The notes: generated by a model not told the origin, from the sequence alone. Counted from the stretch's first letter, positions 10,405 through 19,062 are shown. The stretch is DNA of 64,000 nucleotides from Agapetus fuscipes (GCA_951799405.1 OX637334.1:10416001-10480000); one strand, 5' to 3'. Made by a program: numbers and translations.

Positions 10405-12117
10405 ATGGCTAAGGTGCACATCAAGGACCTCAAAGTCTATGAGCTTAAGAATGAGCTTCTGGAGAGGGACCTGGAGACCTCAGGAGGGAAGGCGGCCTTA
10501 CAAGCACGCCTCATGGAGGCCTTGGAACAGTCAGGCGAAGACCCGGCATATTTTGTCATGGCGTCTGGAGGGGACCGCGAGCGAGCCGTGGAAGAGTTTA
10601 AAACAAAGATGGCTGCCAACTTCAAGAGCTTGAGGGAAGACCTAGCTGGTTGGAAGGAGGAGATGGCTAAAAACCTAGCCTTAAAAATGTCGGTGGACAC
10701 TGATAGTGTAAAATTAAGTGATAATCAGGATGACAAAAAGGCCGATATGTCAACTGAGGATGAGTCATCTCAGAAGTTGGGGAAGGGAGACCTGAAGGCC
10801 AAAAACAACGGCCAGCTCAAGGCTGAGGACTCAGCTGACAGCAAAGATGACAAAGATGATGTCAAGTCGGCTGAAAACGGCAAGAGTGACTCGGCCGAGG
10901 TGAAGGCTGACAAGGATGCGAAGGAGGAGACGGACGCCAAGGAGGAGGATGAGGACGCCAAGGACAAGAAGGGCAAGGCCAAGAAGGCCAACAGTGTGAA
11001 GAAGAAGCCCGCGCCCAAGAAGAAGGCGGAGGAGGCCGTGGAGGAGGCTCCCAAGAAGAAGAAGGCCGTGGAGCCGCCGGTGCCCGTGCCCGCGGGCCGG
11101 GGCATCCCCATCGACCACATCCCCGACGTGGAGGTGGCCATCTCCAGGTTCAAGATGGAGGACCTCAAGTTCCTGTACAATCAATTGTGCCGCACGAACC
11201 TCATCAAGCGCAACAAAAAGAAGTTCAAGGGCTACGAGTTTGAGAAGGACACGCCTGAGCACAAGGCCAAGCTGGAGGAGGTGCAGAAGCTGGAGCCCAA
11301 GCAGCTGCGGACGCTGTGCGAGAAGCTGGGCTTGGACAAGAGGGGCGCGCCCACGGAGCTGGCCAGCAGGGTGGTGGGCTTCCTGCTGCTGCCAAAGCAG
11401 GTCTCCTCGCACGCCGGGGGGCTGATGAAGGAGAGGCCGGTGACTGACCGCGGCGAGGCCACGGGAGGCAGGCCCAGAAGGTCCGCTGCTGCTATTGTCA
11501 AGAGAAGTTACTCTAACGAGGAGTATGAAACAGATCCGGAAACCAAAGTGCGGGGACCCAAAGTCAGCAGGGATGAATTAGGGGATTCAGATGGCTCGTA
11601 CAACCCGAACGGCTCCGGACAGGAGGCGGACTCTGACTTTGACCCGTCAGTGGGGGAGGGGAGCGCTCCCTCCCGCAGGCGCCGCGCCCCCGCCCGCAGG
11701 GGCTCAGCCAAGCAGAGCAAGCCGAAGGGACGACCCAAGCATGGCGCGGCAGGAAGCCACTCAGCGAGTCAGAGGACGAGAGCAAGAGTGAGAACTCCGC
11801 TTCCGAGCAGGAGAGCGGCTCCGACAACCAAGGATTCTGATCCTTTGACGCAGGAGCCGGCGAGCAAGCGGAGCCGAGGAGCGGTGGCTGACCGGGGACG
11901 CAAGGCGGCGCCCCCAACCAAGGAAAGGCGCTCATGCCGGCCGCCAAGAGGAAAGCACCCCCCCCCACACCAGCCAGCAATGACGGGCAAAACCCTAAGG
12001 GGAAAATTCCGTGGAACGTCATTTTTCCTGACCACTGGATGCAACTGTGGGTCAAACTGCCCGTACCTTCTTAAAGAAAAGACTGTTCCGGGGCGGAACA
12101 GCCTAAGGGGGGGATAA
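10405..12117 (+). CDS. Gag-like SAP N-terminus fused to captured DEK chromatin protein
   Basis: The start chosen is the ATG at 10,405 in the good context AAAAAATGGCT. An in-frame ATG-less stretch (TTG at 10,381) precedes it. The frame gives 570 residues. Residues 1-94 hold a SAP-like helix-extended-helix motif (LKVYELKNELLERDLETSGG) and resemble N-termini of insect Gag proteins. From residue 95 it becomes an acidic and lysine-rich tract. Residues about 239-331 then match the DNA-binding core of DEK (IPDVEVAISRF, FLYNQLCRTNL, FKGYEFEKDTPE, LRTLCEKLGLDKRGAPTEL, GFLLLPK). DEK binds chromatin and distorted DNA. The C-terminal DEK domain is missing. After about residue 444 the frame appears shifted: the +2 register has an acidic serine-rich DEK-like tail (SESEDESKSENSASEQESG). 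The stop codon abuts the 3' LTR. No introns are present, which implies capture from spliced RNA. Whether the protein is made is unknown. Confidence 0.85.
   Translation: MAKVHIKDLKVYELKNELLERDLETSGGKAALQARLMEALEQSGEDPAYFVMASGGDRERAVEEFKTKMAANFKSLREDLAGWKEEMAKNLALKMSVDTDSVKLSDNQDDKKADMSTEDESSQKLGKGDLKAKNNGQLKAEDSADSKDDKDDVKSAENGKSDSAEVKADKDAKEETDAKEEDEDAKDKKGKAKKANSVKKKPAPKKKAEEAVEEAPKKKKAVEPPVPVPAGRGIPIDHIPDVEVAISRFKMEDLKFLYNQLCRTNLIKRNKKKFKGYEFEKDTPEHKAKLEEVQKLEPKQLRTLCEKLGLDKRGAPTELASRVVGFLLLPKQVSSHAGGLMKERPVTDRGEATGGRPRRSAAAIVKRSYSNEEYETDPETKVRGPKVSRDELGDSDGSYNPNGSGQEADSDFDPSVGEGSAPSRRRRAPARRGSAKQSKPKGRPKHGAAGSHSASQRTRARVRTPLPSRRAAPTTKDSDPLTQEPASKRSRGAVADRGRKAAPPTKERRSCRPPRGKHPPPHQPAMTGKTLRGKFRGTSFFLTTGCNCGSNCPYLLKEKTVPGRNSLRGG
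12102..12117 (+). promoter_or_regulatory. Polypurine tract before the 3' LTR
   Basis: The purine-rich AAGGGGGGGATAA immediately precedes the 3' LTR, the position of the plus-strand primer in LTR retroelements. The end of the Gag-DEK reading frame overlaps it. Confidence 0.75.
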
Positions 12118-12573
12118 TGTAACGAAATACACTGGTAGATGCTTATTGGTGTACGTGTGTTTTGAGAGAATGTTCTGGCCCAGACGATTGTAATTGTAAG
12201 GTGTGTATGTAGGTAGGAAATGGACTCTTCATGAAATAAATATGTCCAGAATCGTCTATACAACTGTGGTAGTGGAACTTTCTAGGGCAGGCTGGAATGG
12301 CCCCTAGGTTCCGCTATAAGAAGGGCGACAATGGGCTGAAGCGAGTCAGTCTTTTGAAGCACTCACACAGTGGAATATCTAGTTACTAGGGCGACTAATA
12401 TGGTGTAAAATAAATGTAATCTGTGCGAAATAAATAAGTGTGTTAAAATAAATCTGTTAGAATAAGTCTGTTAAAATAAATCTATTGTAAGAAAGTCTGT
12501 GTAAATAAACTGTATGGCTAACTTGTGTTAAACTTGTGTTTTAATTAAAAGAACCCTAAGGAAAAACGTAACA
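12118..12573 (+). repeat. 3' LTR of the Gag-DEK element
   Basis: It is 456 bp, TG...CA, reads as identical to 9,509-9,964 and is followed by ATAC. Confidence 0.93.
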
Positions 12574-12812
12574 ATACTATCGCGGATGAGCTGAGAATAA
12601 TCTACTTTCTAAGTTTGCAATGATTTTCTGTCTCAAAATATATGTACCTACTTGTGAATTTCTGTATTTCTTATTACAACACCCATTTTGAGCACCGAGT
12701 TTGAAGATGAAAGATGAAAGAAATCAAGTTAAAAATGAATGAAAGGAAAGTGGGGTGTGGAGTGTTGAAGGAAGATGAAGTAAAATAAAATAAGATGGCG
12801 TGGGATGTGTAC

Positions 12813-12933
12813 CTAGACCCCGGGATCTGCTCCGTGCAACTGTTTTATCCAGGCCTGGATCTCACCAACGTCGTCTGACATCTGAAGAGCCTCCAGGCAG
12901 CCCTTGAAGTAGTCCGACGTGAAGCAATCTTTC
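12813..12933 (-). CDS. ITP: Ion transport peptide, alternative cassette exon (ITP-L isoform)
   Basis: This 121-nt cassette exon is read on the minus strand. The acceptor ATTCCAG precedes it. Its first base completes the split Arg codon. It then encodes KDCFTSDYFKGC, LEALQMSDDVGEIQAWIKQL and HGADPGV, ending in TAG. A donor GTACAC follows the stop codon immediately, so the exon can be included whole. Inclusion puts a stop upstream of the terminal exon and yields a 79-residue mature peptide without an amidation signal, the known design of insect ITP-L. Cysteines 5 and 6 are spaced as in the ITP exon. From memory, the locust ITP-L insert is also 121 nt. Confidence 0.94.
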
Positions 12934-13651
12934 CTGGAATACCACATCTTAACGGTCAACAACAATCATGCAAAATAATAGTACAGACAGGTAACACAAA
13001 ACACATCATACTGTTTCTACTTTTAATTGCCCCTCCTAAAAATTATTCATTAAACTAATAAGTAGGTAAATATTAGGATAAATTATTTGGTGAGTGCTGT
13101 TTTTGTGAGCCTTCTCCGAGTTTGTGCGTCACTATAGAAAGTGCCAATTCTCAAGCACCCTCTCCAAGCGCCCTTGGAGTGACTACATCACGAAACGGCT
13201 CTATAAAGAAATTTACCAACTCATCATCATCACATTCATTTATTTGTAGCTCCACCTCCGGGAGACCGCAGCAGCAGATCCTGGAAAGCAACTCTCCAGA
13301 ATCATTATCATTCTGAAGAAGCCCATCGCAGACATGGATGAAACTGGCACCAGAACTGTCCAGAAATTCTGGCTCCAGGAAAACAACCCTCCAGTGCTAG
13401 CCGCCAGCTTTTTAAGCCTAAAACTTCTATTGGTAGTGTGGCAGCACTGGTCAAGTGAGCAGCACCACCGCAGTGCACACACATCAAATGCATCACATAA
13501 TCAATTAGTCATTAACACAATATCTTGGACGCCGAACGCTTCTTTCCGAAGAAATATTCCCATACTAATCCAACCACCCCGTTATTTCGAACCCTTCTGT
13601 GTTTTTATGGGTTCGGATTAACGAGGCTAAAGTTAAAGTAGATTGACCAAC
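12934..13651 (-). other. ITP intron between shared exon and cassette
   Basis: The intron is bounded by donor GTTGGT (13,651 downward) and acceptor TTCCAG (ending 12,934) on the minus strand. It contains the SINE C fragment at 13,078-13,205 and no other recognised feature. Confidence 0.8.
13078..13205 (-). mobile_element. SINE family C, 3' part
   Basis: It shares TTATTTGGTGAGTGCTGTTT and AGAAAGTGCCAATTCTCAAG with the fuller C copy at 19.4 kb. The tRNA-like head is missing. It lies in the ITP intron on the ITP strand. Confidence 0.7.
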
Positions 13652-13881
13652 CTGCATAAGGAGTGCAGCTGTGGTTCCCGGAAGAGGTTGTAGCAGTCGT
13701 CGCAGATGCGGTCCAGGCGCGCGTAGATGCTCTTGTCGTAGACGCCCTTGCACTGGATGTCGAAGAAGGACCTCTTGGTGAGGTGGTGCTGGTGCAGGGG
13801 ACCCGCAGGACCCGCGGCCGCCAGCGCCGCTAGCAGGGCAGCTGCCCACACGCCGCGTACGCCCAGGCGCCTGACAACCAT
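13652..13881 (-). CDS. ITP: Ion transport peptide, shared exon with signal peptide
   Basis: This exon is common to ITP and ITP-L. The chosen ATG is at 13,881-13,879. An in-frame TGA lies 18 nt upstream (13,899-13,897), and GCAG directly before the ATG could be a splice acceptor, so extra upstream coding is possible only through splicing. Residues about 8-24 are a hydrophobic signal core (VWAAALLAALAAAG). A short propeptide ends in the dibasic site KR at 36-37. The mature peptide then starts SFFDIQCKGVYDKS and continues through RICDDCYNLFREPQLHSLC. Cysteines 1-4 sit at the CHH-family positions. The exon ends two bases into the Arg codon at donor GTTGGT (phase 2), which fits both downstream exons. 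Prepropeptides would be 115 (ITP) and 116 (ITP-L) residues. Confidence 0.94.
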
Positions 13882-13933
13882 CTGCAACACCACAAGTCAC
13901 TGAAGATGAGCGTGGTGCCTGGTTACAAACCCA

Positions 13934-14103
13934 GGGCTGGAAGTCTCTTCTCCACGGTAATTCTCGCCTACCGAATATCGGTACTATTTGTATGAAGACC
14001 TGTCAATCCAAGATGGCCGCAAGTGAACAGCTGATTAGTATTTATACAAATATTACCGATATTCGGTAGGTAAGAATTACCGTGGTGATGAGACTTCCAG
14101 CCC
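13934..14103. mobile_element. MITE or foldback next to the ITP shared exon
   Basis: The left arm GGGCTGGAAGTCTC..CCACGGTAATTCT..CCTACCGAATATCGGTA is mirrored on the right as TACCGATATTCGGTAGG..AGAATTACCGTGG..GAGACTTCCAGCCC. The arms are about 55 bp with few mismatches around a ~50-bp centre. It sits about 50 bp upstream of the ITP coding exon. Confidence 0.75.
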
Positions 14104-14214
14104 AGGTTAAGTTAAAGGTAAATACCAAGTTAATAATTATTCTGGTTAATGACAATAAAACTGAGAACTCGATTACAACATTCAAAAGGAGAATTCTGCG
14201 GTGTAGGACCTATT

Positions 14215-14455
14215 TATTTCCGCACTATAAGAGCCCTCTACAATCTACATGTGTGGTCGTTGCTGATCAGTACCAATTTCGCAAGCTAGATCCATTTGCT
14301 GTAAGCCTAAACCTTTGCGACCGGCATTTGGTAAAGCTAGATCGTTCTTCAATCCAAAAATTATATTTTTGTGTAGTCCGCTGCGATCGAACCCACTCCC
14401 TGCCAATTACGGGTTCGAAGCGTTAAATACCTGCTAGACTGCGACTGGTCTTTTG
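14215..14455 (-). mobile_element. SINE family C, diverged
   Basis: It aligns by eye to the copy at 15.7 kb through the block CGATCGAACCCACTCCCTGC, then ACGGGTTCGAAG. The right end resembles a tRNA-like head on the minus strand. Confidence 0.5.
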
Positions 14456-14984
14456 TTGGAAAAGAAAAGTTTTTTTTGAGACGAGATATCCAAAGGTTAT
14501 TTTTATTTTTATTTTACACCTAAGACAAGTTGCCATGCGGAGTTGTTTTGCAAGATTTGTATCAGCAACGCAGGATCATCTGTCTTGGCATCAGACGTAA
14601 CCTGATATGTCTCTTATCGTCCAGTGGAGTGTTCACCATCCAGCTGATCTCCAAGTCTTCCCCGCCCCGGTGACCGGTCTGGCGGGGAGCTTTCCGAGGA
14701 AGGGCAAGAAGAAAAAGAGCAAAAAAGTCGCAGAACTCGTTTCATATTGTCTCTAGAAGACTCCGCGAGGTCGATACAACTCTGCGAACTCAGATTAAAG
14801 GCGACAGGGGGGCGAACAGGGACGTACCGAAAGAATTAAAGAGCCCTAGAAATGTATTCTTAATCCTCATACAAAATTACCGGTGTCGATTTATAATAGA
14901 GTTTTAAGTTTTTAATCAAATCTATTTTCTAGTGAGTGCGACTATGAAGTGAATGAACTTATATAATAGTTACGAAGATATTTT
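14456..14984. other. Unassigned GC-richer stretch
   Basis: A moderately GC-rich block near 14,640-14,830 (for example GACCGGTCTGGCGGGGAGCT) stands out from its AT-rich surroundings. I cannot assign it, and no reading frame long enough to name is present. Confidence 0.4.
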
Positions 14985-15190
14985 AGCATTTAAGATTCTT
15001 ATTAATTGCACGCCCACAAACAGATCCGTATAAGTTCGCGCTTACATAAGAACCTAAAAAAGAACTCAATCTCAAAAGAACATCAAGCAAGCAACTCCTG
15101 CCGCCTTTTCTTAAAATATATGGCTGACATTGACAAAGGTAACCATGGTTGTAAAGCATAGGACGTCAGCCTCATACCAATCTAATTAAA
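14985..15190 (-). mobile_element. Unit A, diverged
   Basis: It contains CCCACAAACAGATCC, AGTTCGCGCTTACA and CAGCCTCATACCAA in the order of the antisense A unit, with small deletions. Confidence 0.6.
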
Positions 15191-15714
15191 CAAGTTATTA
15201 AGAAGCTCCTTCAGTTTAAAGAACATACCATTTTTTTATTGAATGTTTTTATTTTACTAAAACTAAAATTAATTTATGTTAATTACTTAGTATTATTTTC
15301 ATTACATGTCTTTTAAAAAGCATTGAAATTTACAAGTCTTGTTGTTAATTTATGACACTTGAAATTATTTATAAAGTGGAGAAGTAAAAAAAGCTCGTAA
15401 CAAATGAAGTTTTGTACTTGCTTCCCCTGGAACCTGGCCTGGTTATCCCTTCACTAAGCACATCACTGAGGTTTATCTCACAGCACTGACTGTGAATAAG
15501 CCTCAGGGCAGCACTTATCTGCAGGAGCGGTTTCCTTTGCCAGACTAACAATATAATGATCGGCCGTGTTGTTACCTTGGAGGAGAAATGACCGCTTTGA
15601 GTCCTGGGAAGGCCTCACAAAACACAAACGTTCAATCGCTACAATGAAATTTCTTGATGAAATGAAAGAAGTTTTTTAAAGAAATCCTGTGCGGGAGACT
15701 CCCTAGATTTCAGA

Positions 15715-15925
15715 GACTCTAGGGGTCTATGACACTTGTTGTAGTGCCGCAGAGATGTTGCTTACGAGCTTGGTACAAAGCGCCAAGCTCAAGCAAGACC
15801 CATTTTTCAACCCAGCGAGGAGCATATTTGAAAATATAAATGATATTTTTTTGTGCTTCGCCGGGATTCGAGCCCACAACCTTCCATTTACGAGTCCGAA
15901 GTGCTGCCACTGGACTGCGGACCAG
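15715..15925 (-). mobile_element. SINE family C with tRNA-like head
   Basis: On the minus strand the head reads CCGCAGTCCAGTGGCAGCAC with a B-box-like GGGCTCGAATCCC. The body shares GAAAATATAAATGATATTTT with other C copies. Confidence 0.75.
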
Positions 15926-15951
15926 TCAAAGTATGCAATGACCGAAAAAAA

Positions 15952-16035
15952 TTGCTTAATGTGCAATATTGGCGACTAGGGCTCTAATGCAATTTGCTTA
16001 ATGTGCAATATTGGCGACTAGGGCTCTAACGCAAT
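15952..16035. repeat. Tandem duplication, 42-bp unit, two copies
   Basis: TTGCTTAATGTGCAATATTG at 15,952 recurs at 15,994 with the full 42-bp unit nearly identical. It looks like a recent slippage or unequal-exchange event. Confidence 0.9.
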
Positions 16036-16085
16036 TTGAAGTTATTTAATTTAAGTCCACCTTTCAGTATCCTTGACTAATAGAT

Positions 16086-16300
16086 TGGTTTGAGGCTGAC
16101 TGACCTCCATTATATTAAATATGGTTTGCTTTATCAATGCCATCCCGGTTTCAGGGAAAGCAGCAGGAGCTATTTTAGTTTATGTTCATGTAAGGTTTGG
16201 TTTATTTTGTAACTACACATGCAGTGTGTAGTTACAAAATAAACCTACATTACAATATGAACCTAAAATTTCAATGTATCTTTGCAAATTAGATTATGGA
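16086..16300 (+). mobile_element. Unit A containing a perfect palindrome
   Basis: The sense A unit is recognised by GGTTTGAGGCTGACTGACC, the GTTTCAGGGAAAG block and the 3' ATCTTTGCAAATTAGATTA. A perfect 19-bp inverted repeat with a 5-nt loop lies inside at 16,201-16,243. Confidence 0.7.
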
Positions 16301-16550
16301 CTTACTTTATACATTCTATAAAAGGCTTTTCCCCCGGCAATATATATAAATAACTAATACACGTATGTGCAGCTTATTTGCGTTTTCGGAAAGGTTTTTC
16401 ACAACTGATTTCAATTGAGAATTATCCATACGCACGAGTGTAGGTACGAATATAACGTTTGGTATAATTACATATAAACTCGCAGTAAATGTTATTCAAC
16501 AGATGGTACAGAAAAGTAGGTACATGGTGTGCTGAGAGACGACTTATTAA

Positions 16551-17572
16551 TAGGGACTGGAAAATAGTGGTGTTATTTTTTAGGAAATTCGCGTTATTTT
16601 TTATCGAAAACAGAGAAATTCGCGTTATTTTTCATGATAAATAGGGAGTTTCGGTGTAATTTTTAGGGTTGATTTGATCAAAATGAAGGTTTATTTATAT
16701 AAAATAGCAAAACAAAATATTTTACTAATATTTACAATTTATTATACAAACAACAATATGTACCTTCAAAACCAATGAATAAACAACATCTGAATCAATA
16801 CGAGGACCTAACTTACAAAAAACCATTGATTGAAAAAAGTATTAATATTTCAATGACACTCCGAATACCCTGCAATATCCTTTTAAAATATTTCGTTTTT
16901 GTGCATTTAATCTCTAGATGAAGGTTATCTAATTTTTCAAGGGATTTTGGCTTTTATGAAAGCCTCAAGTTGTGCTCTTGGCTAATCCAGCAACAGCTTT
17001 ACTCCTTGAAGTATTTTCCTTCATTGATGTCACGATTCAAGTCTGCTTGGATGATCCAGGACAGTTCTGCTTATATATTTTTTTTTAATTAAATAGATTT
17101 GTGAATAGGAATGCAATTCACCAACCTACTCTGCCTGGCCAGAAACAGGTATTAATATCATTAATTTATAATTCGTTATTGTTTAATTTAATTAATTATT
17201 AATTTATAATTACCCAATAACAATCGCTATGTTGAACCAGGGTCAAATGACCCAGGTGGGGATCGAACCCCGCGTCTAGCGTTCTAGCGTGTTTCAACGT
17301 TGAAAGATCAGCCCACTTGGCCCCCTCGGCTATAACACCGACCAATTTTCCTGTGCTTTGCACCTTGCAAAGGGTTTTCGCAGGAATCTTTTCTTTCCCA
17401 CAAAATCGTTGCGTTGCAAAAGCGACACCTGACAACTTTTTCGCACAATTTCTTCCAAAAGTACGAAAATTCGCGATATTTGCGTAAAACCTCAAACTTC
17501 GCGTTATTCGCGTAAAAAAATTAAAATTCGCGAATAAATTCGTTTCGCGATCGCGAAATTTTCCAGTCCCTA
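16551..17572. mobile_element. hAT-type non-autonomous transposon with 8-bp target duplication
   Basis: The ends TAGGGACTGGAAAA and TTTTCCAGTCCCTA form a perfect 14-bp terminal inverted repeat. CTTATTAA directly flanks both ends (16,543-16,550 and 17,573-17,580), a perfect 8-bp duplication typical of hAT transposases. Subterminal copies of TTCGCGTTATT lie near both ends and are plausible transposase-binding repeats. The interior shows no intact transposase. SINE family E is nested inside. Confidence 0.85.
17090..17335 (-). mobile_element. SINE family E with type II tRNA-like head
   Basis: On the minus strand the head reads GCCGAGGGGGCCAAGTGGGC, then a long variable region and a B-box-like GGGTTCGATCCCC. 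It is followed by a body with ATTAATTAATAATT stretches and a tail ending in the AGGCAGAGTAGGTTGGTGAA block. It is nested in the hAT-type element. Confidence 0.8.
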
Positions 17573-17727
17573 CTTATTAATTGTTGGCATTCGCGGCATG
17601 TGAGACGATCCCATTTAAAATACTATGTACTCACATAGTGGGAACAATCGCTAGCGGTAAGTGATAAGTGGCAAGTGGTAAGTACAGTGGTAATAAGATT
17701 AATATAACCGGTTGTTGATATTATACG

Positions 17728-17935
17728 ACCGGCCTCTAGTCTAGTGGTTGACACTTCGGACTCATGATTGGAAGGTAGAGAGCTCGATTCCCGGCGGAGT
17801 TTTTCTCGACGGGCAAACGACACACGCCTATGTGACTACGGTCGATAGGAATCAATAACAAGATACTTGTATTCCTTTTCCCTAAAAACCCGCCCGTGTG
17901 ACGTCACAATTTTGTCGTCTATAGAATGTATATTG
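17728..17935 (+). mobile_element. SINE family D with tRNA-like head
   Basis: The head CCTCTAGTCTAGTGGTTGAC and a B-box-like GCTCGATTCCC precede a body with TTTTTCTCGACGGGCAAACG, CCTAAAAACCCG and the palindrome GTGACGTCAC. This is the best D copy in the window. Confidence 0.75.
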
Positions 17936-18151
17936 TCCGCGTCCATAAGGGAATATGTTGTCAAAATATAAGAATAAGAAAGCAAGACAATTTAGCTAAA
18001 TTCTGTAAAATAGCGATCATCAATACATTAATTTTTTTAATTCTTAGAACATTCATTCTAGTCAGCACATTTTTATTTAGTCAATGAAAAAAACCTCTTA
18101 CAATCATTATTCTTTTATTTGAAAAAAAATCTCTTTGAGGACTTGGAAAAT

Positions 18152-18285
18152 AAAAATCCTTATCTCAAATGAACATAAATCCTACAACTCTTGCCAGCCT
18201 ACCCTGAAACAGGGGAAACTTAGAAAAAGTGAACCAAATTTACAGTAGAATGAAATGCCAGACCAATGCCAACCCAAAAGTCGGA
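18152..18285 (-). mobile_element. Unit A, partial
   Basis: It carries ATCTCAAATGAACATAAATC, CTCTTGCCAGCC and CCTGAAACAGGGG, the centre of the antisense A unit. Confidence 0.65.
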
Positions 18286-19060
18286 AAAAGGAGGAATGGT
18301 CAAAACGCAAGCACCCAGAGGATACAACATCGCTGAAAAACTGTATGAAACTTATTACTCCCTAGGAGTGCCATCGTATATTTAGGGGTAGATTAAGGGG
18401 GATTTCATGTAAATGTTTTATACTTTGATGAAGAAAGCTATAGCATTTTGAGGACAGGTCTGGCTGATGGCTGTGTCCCATACTCTGATTCAATAGCGTA
18501 AGCTACTTTCATTACATTATAAATCAATGGTAGCGATTATAATATTAATTTCTATATTCAACTCAATACTGGCGCCCCTGCTCTTCGCAGGAATTCACTA
18601 CAAAGAAAAAGAAGAAGATATTCGCTATGGTTGTGTTAGTAACCATAGCAACTCCAGCTGTGTTCGCATCAGACTGCCTGGCGACTTGTCTCAGGTCGTT
18701 CACACCATAAAGCAGAATATGTGTACAGAATAAACCAGCTCACGTTAGATACTGGACGCGCACAGTCACTTGAAAATATCTGTAACGTTTTATACTAAGC
18801 CAATACCGCCAGTATAAAGTTTAGCTGATCAAGGAAGTTAGTGAGAATACCAAATTTGTTTGGCTGTAGGAAATAACGTAATTTCTTTAACAAAACGCAA
18901 TAATTTGTGTCAAAAAAATACAGTACGTTTGCTATATGGTTTTTCAGTATACCTACTTGGACCTTTTTTCTACACCCAACCCTGATGGCAGAGGCGTCAT
19001 CCCATACAGGCACATGCGCCTAATAGGTAGGCAATATATGGTAAAAAACGCATTTAAGCT
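18286..19060. other. Unassigned stretch
   Basis: No reading frame is supported. A short motif CGCCCCTGCTCTTCGCAGGA near 18,573 resembles one near 1,650 and may mark a small dispersed repeat. A local inverted repeat GGTTGTGTTAGTAACC lies near 18,627. Confidence 0.35.
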
Positions 19061-19062
19061 TG

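Larger units (their letters stand above)
9509..12573 (+). mobile_element. Non-autonomous LTR retrotransposon carrying a Gag-DEK fusion
   Basis: The complete element has a 456-bp LTR, a TGG-initial primer-binding-like site, a ~440-nt leader, one open frame, a purine tract and a 456-bp LTR, flanked by the 4-bp duplication ATAC. I read the two LTRs as identical, which implies a very recent insertion. There is no protease, reverse transcriptase, RNase H or integrase, so it would depend on an autonomous relative. It lies in the large ITP intron in antisense to ITP. The internal region is strikingly GC-rich compared with its surroundings, as expected of captured coding sequence. Confidence 0.9.

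Noticed and set aside
10770..11412. Antisense frames of 136 and 193 residues opposite the DEK region
   Set aside because: They are Leu, Ser and Ala-rich shadows of GC-rich coding sequence on the plus strand and carry no domain.
11769..12263. Minus-strand frame spanning the DEK tail and 3' LTR
   Set aside because: Its N-terminal part is pure LTR sequence and recurs at the 5' LTR. It is a shadow frame.
13565..13900. Alternative 111-residue frame over the ITP shared exon
   Set aside because: It lies in a different register from the peptide with the CHH-family cysteines and signal sequence.
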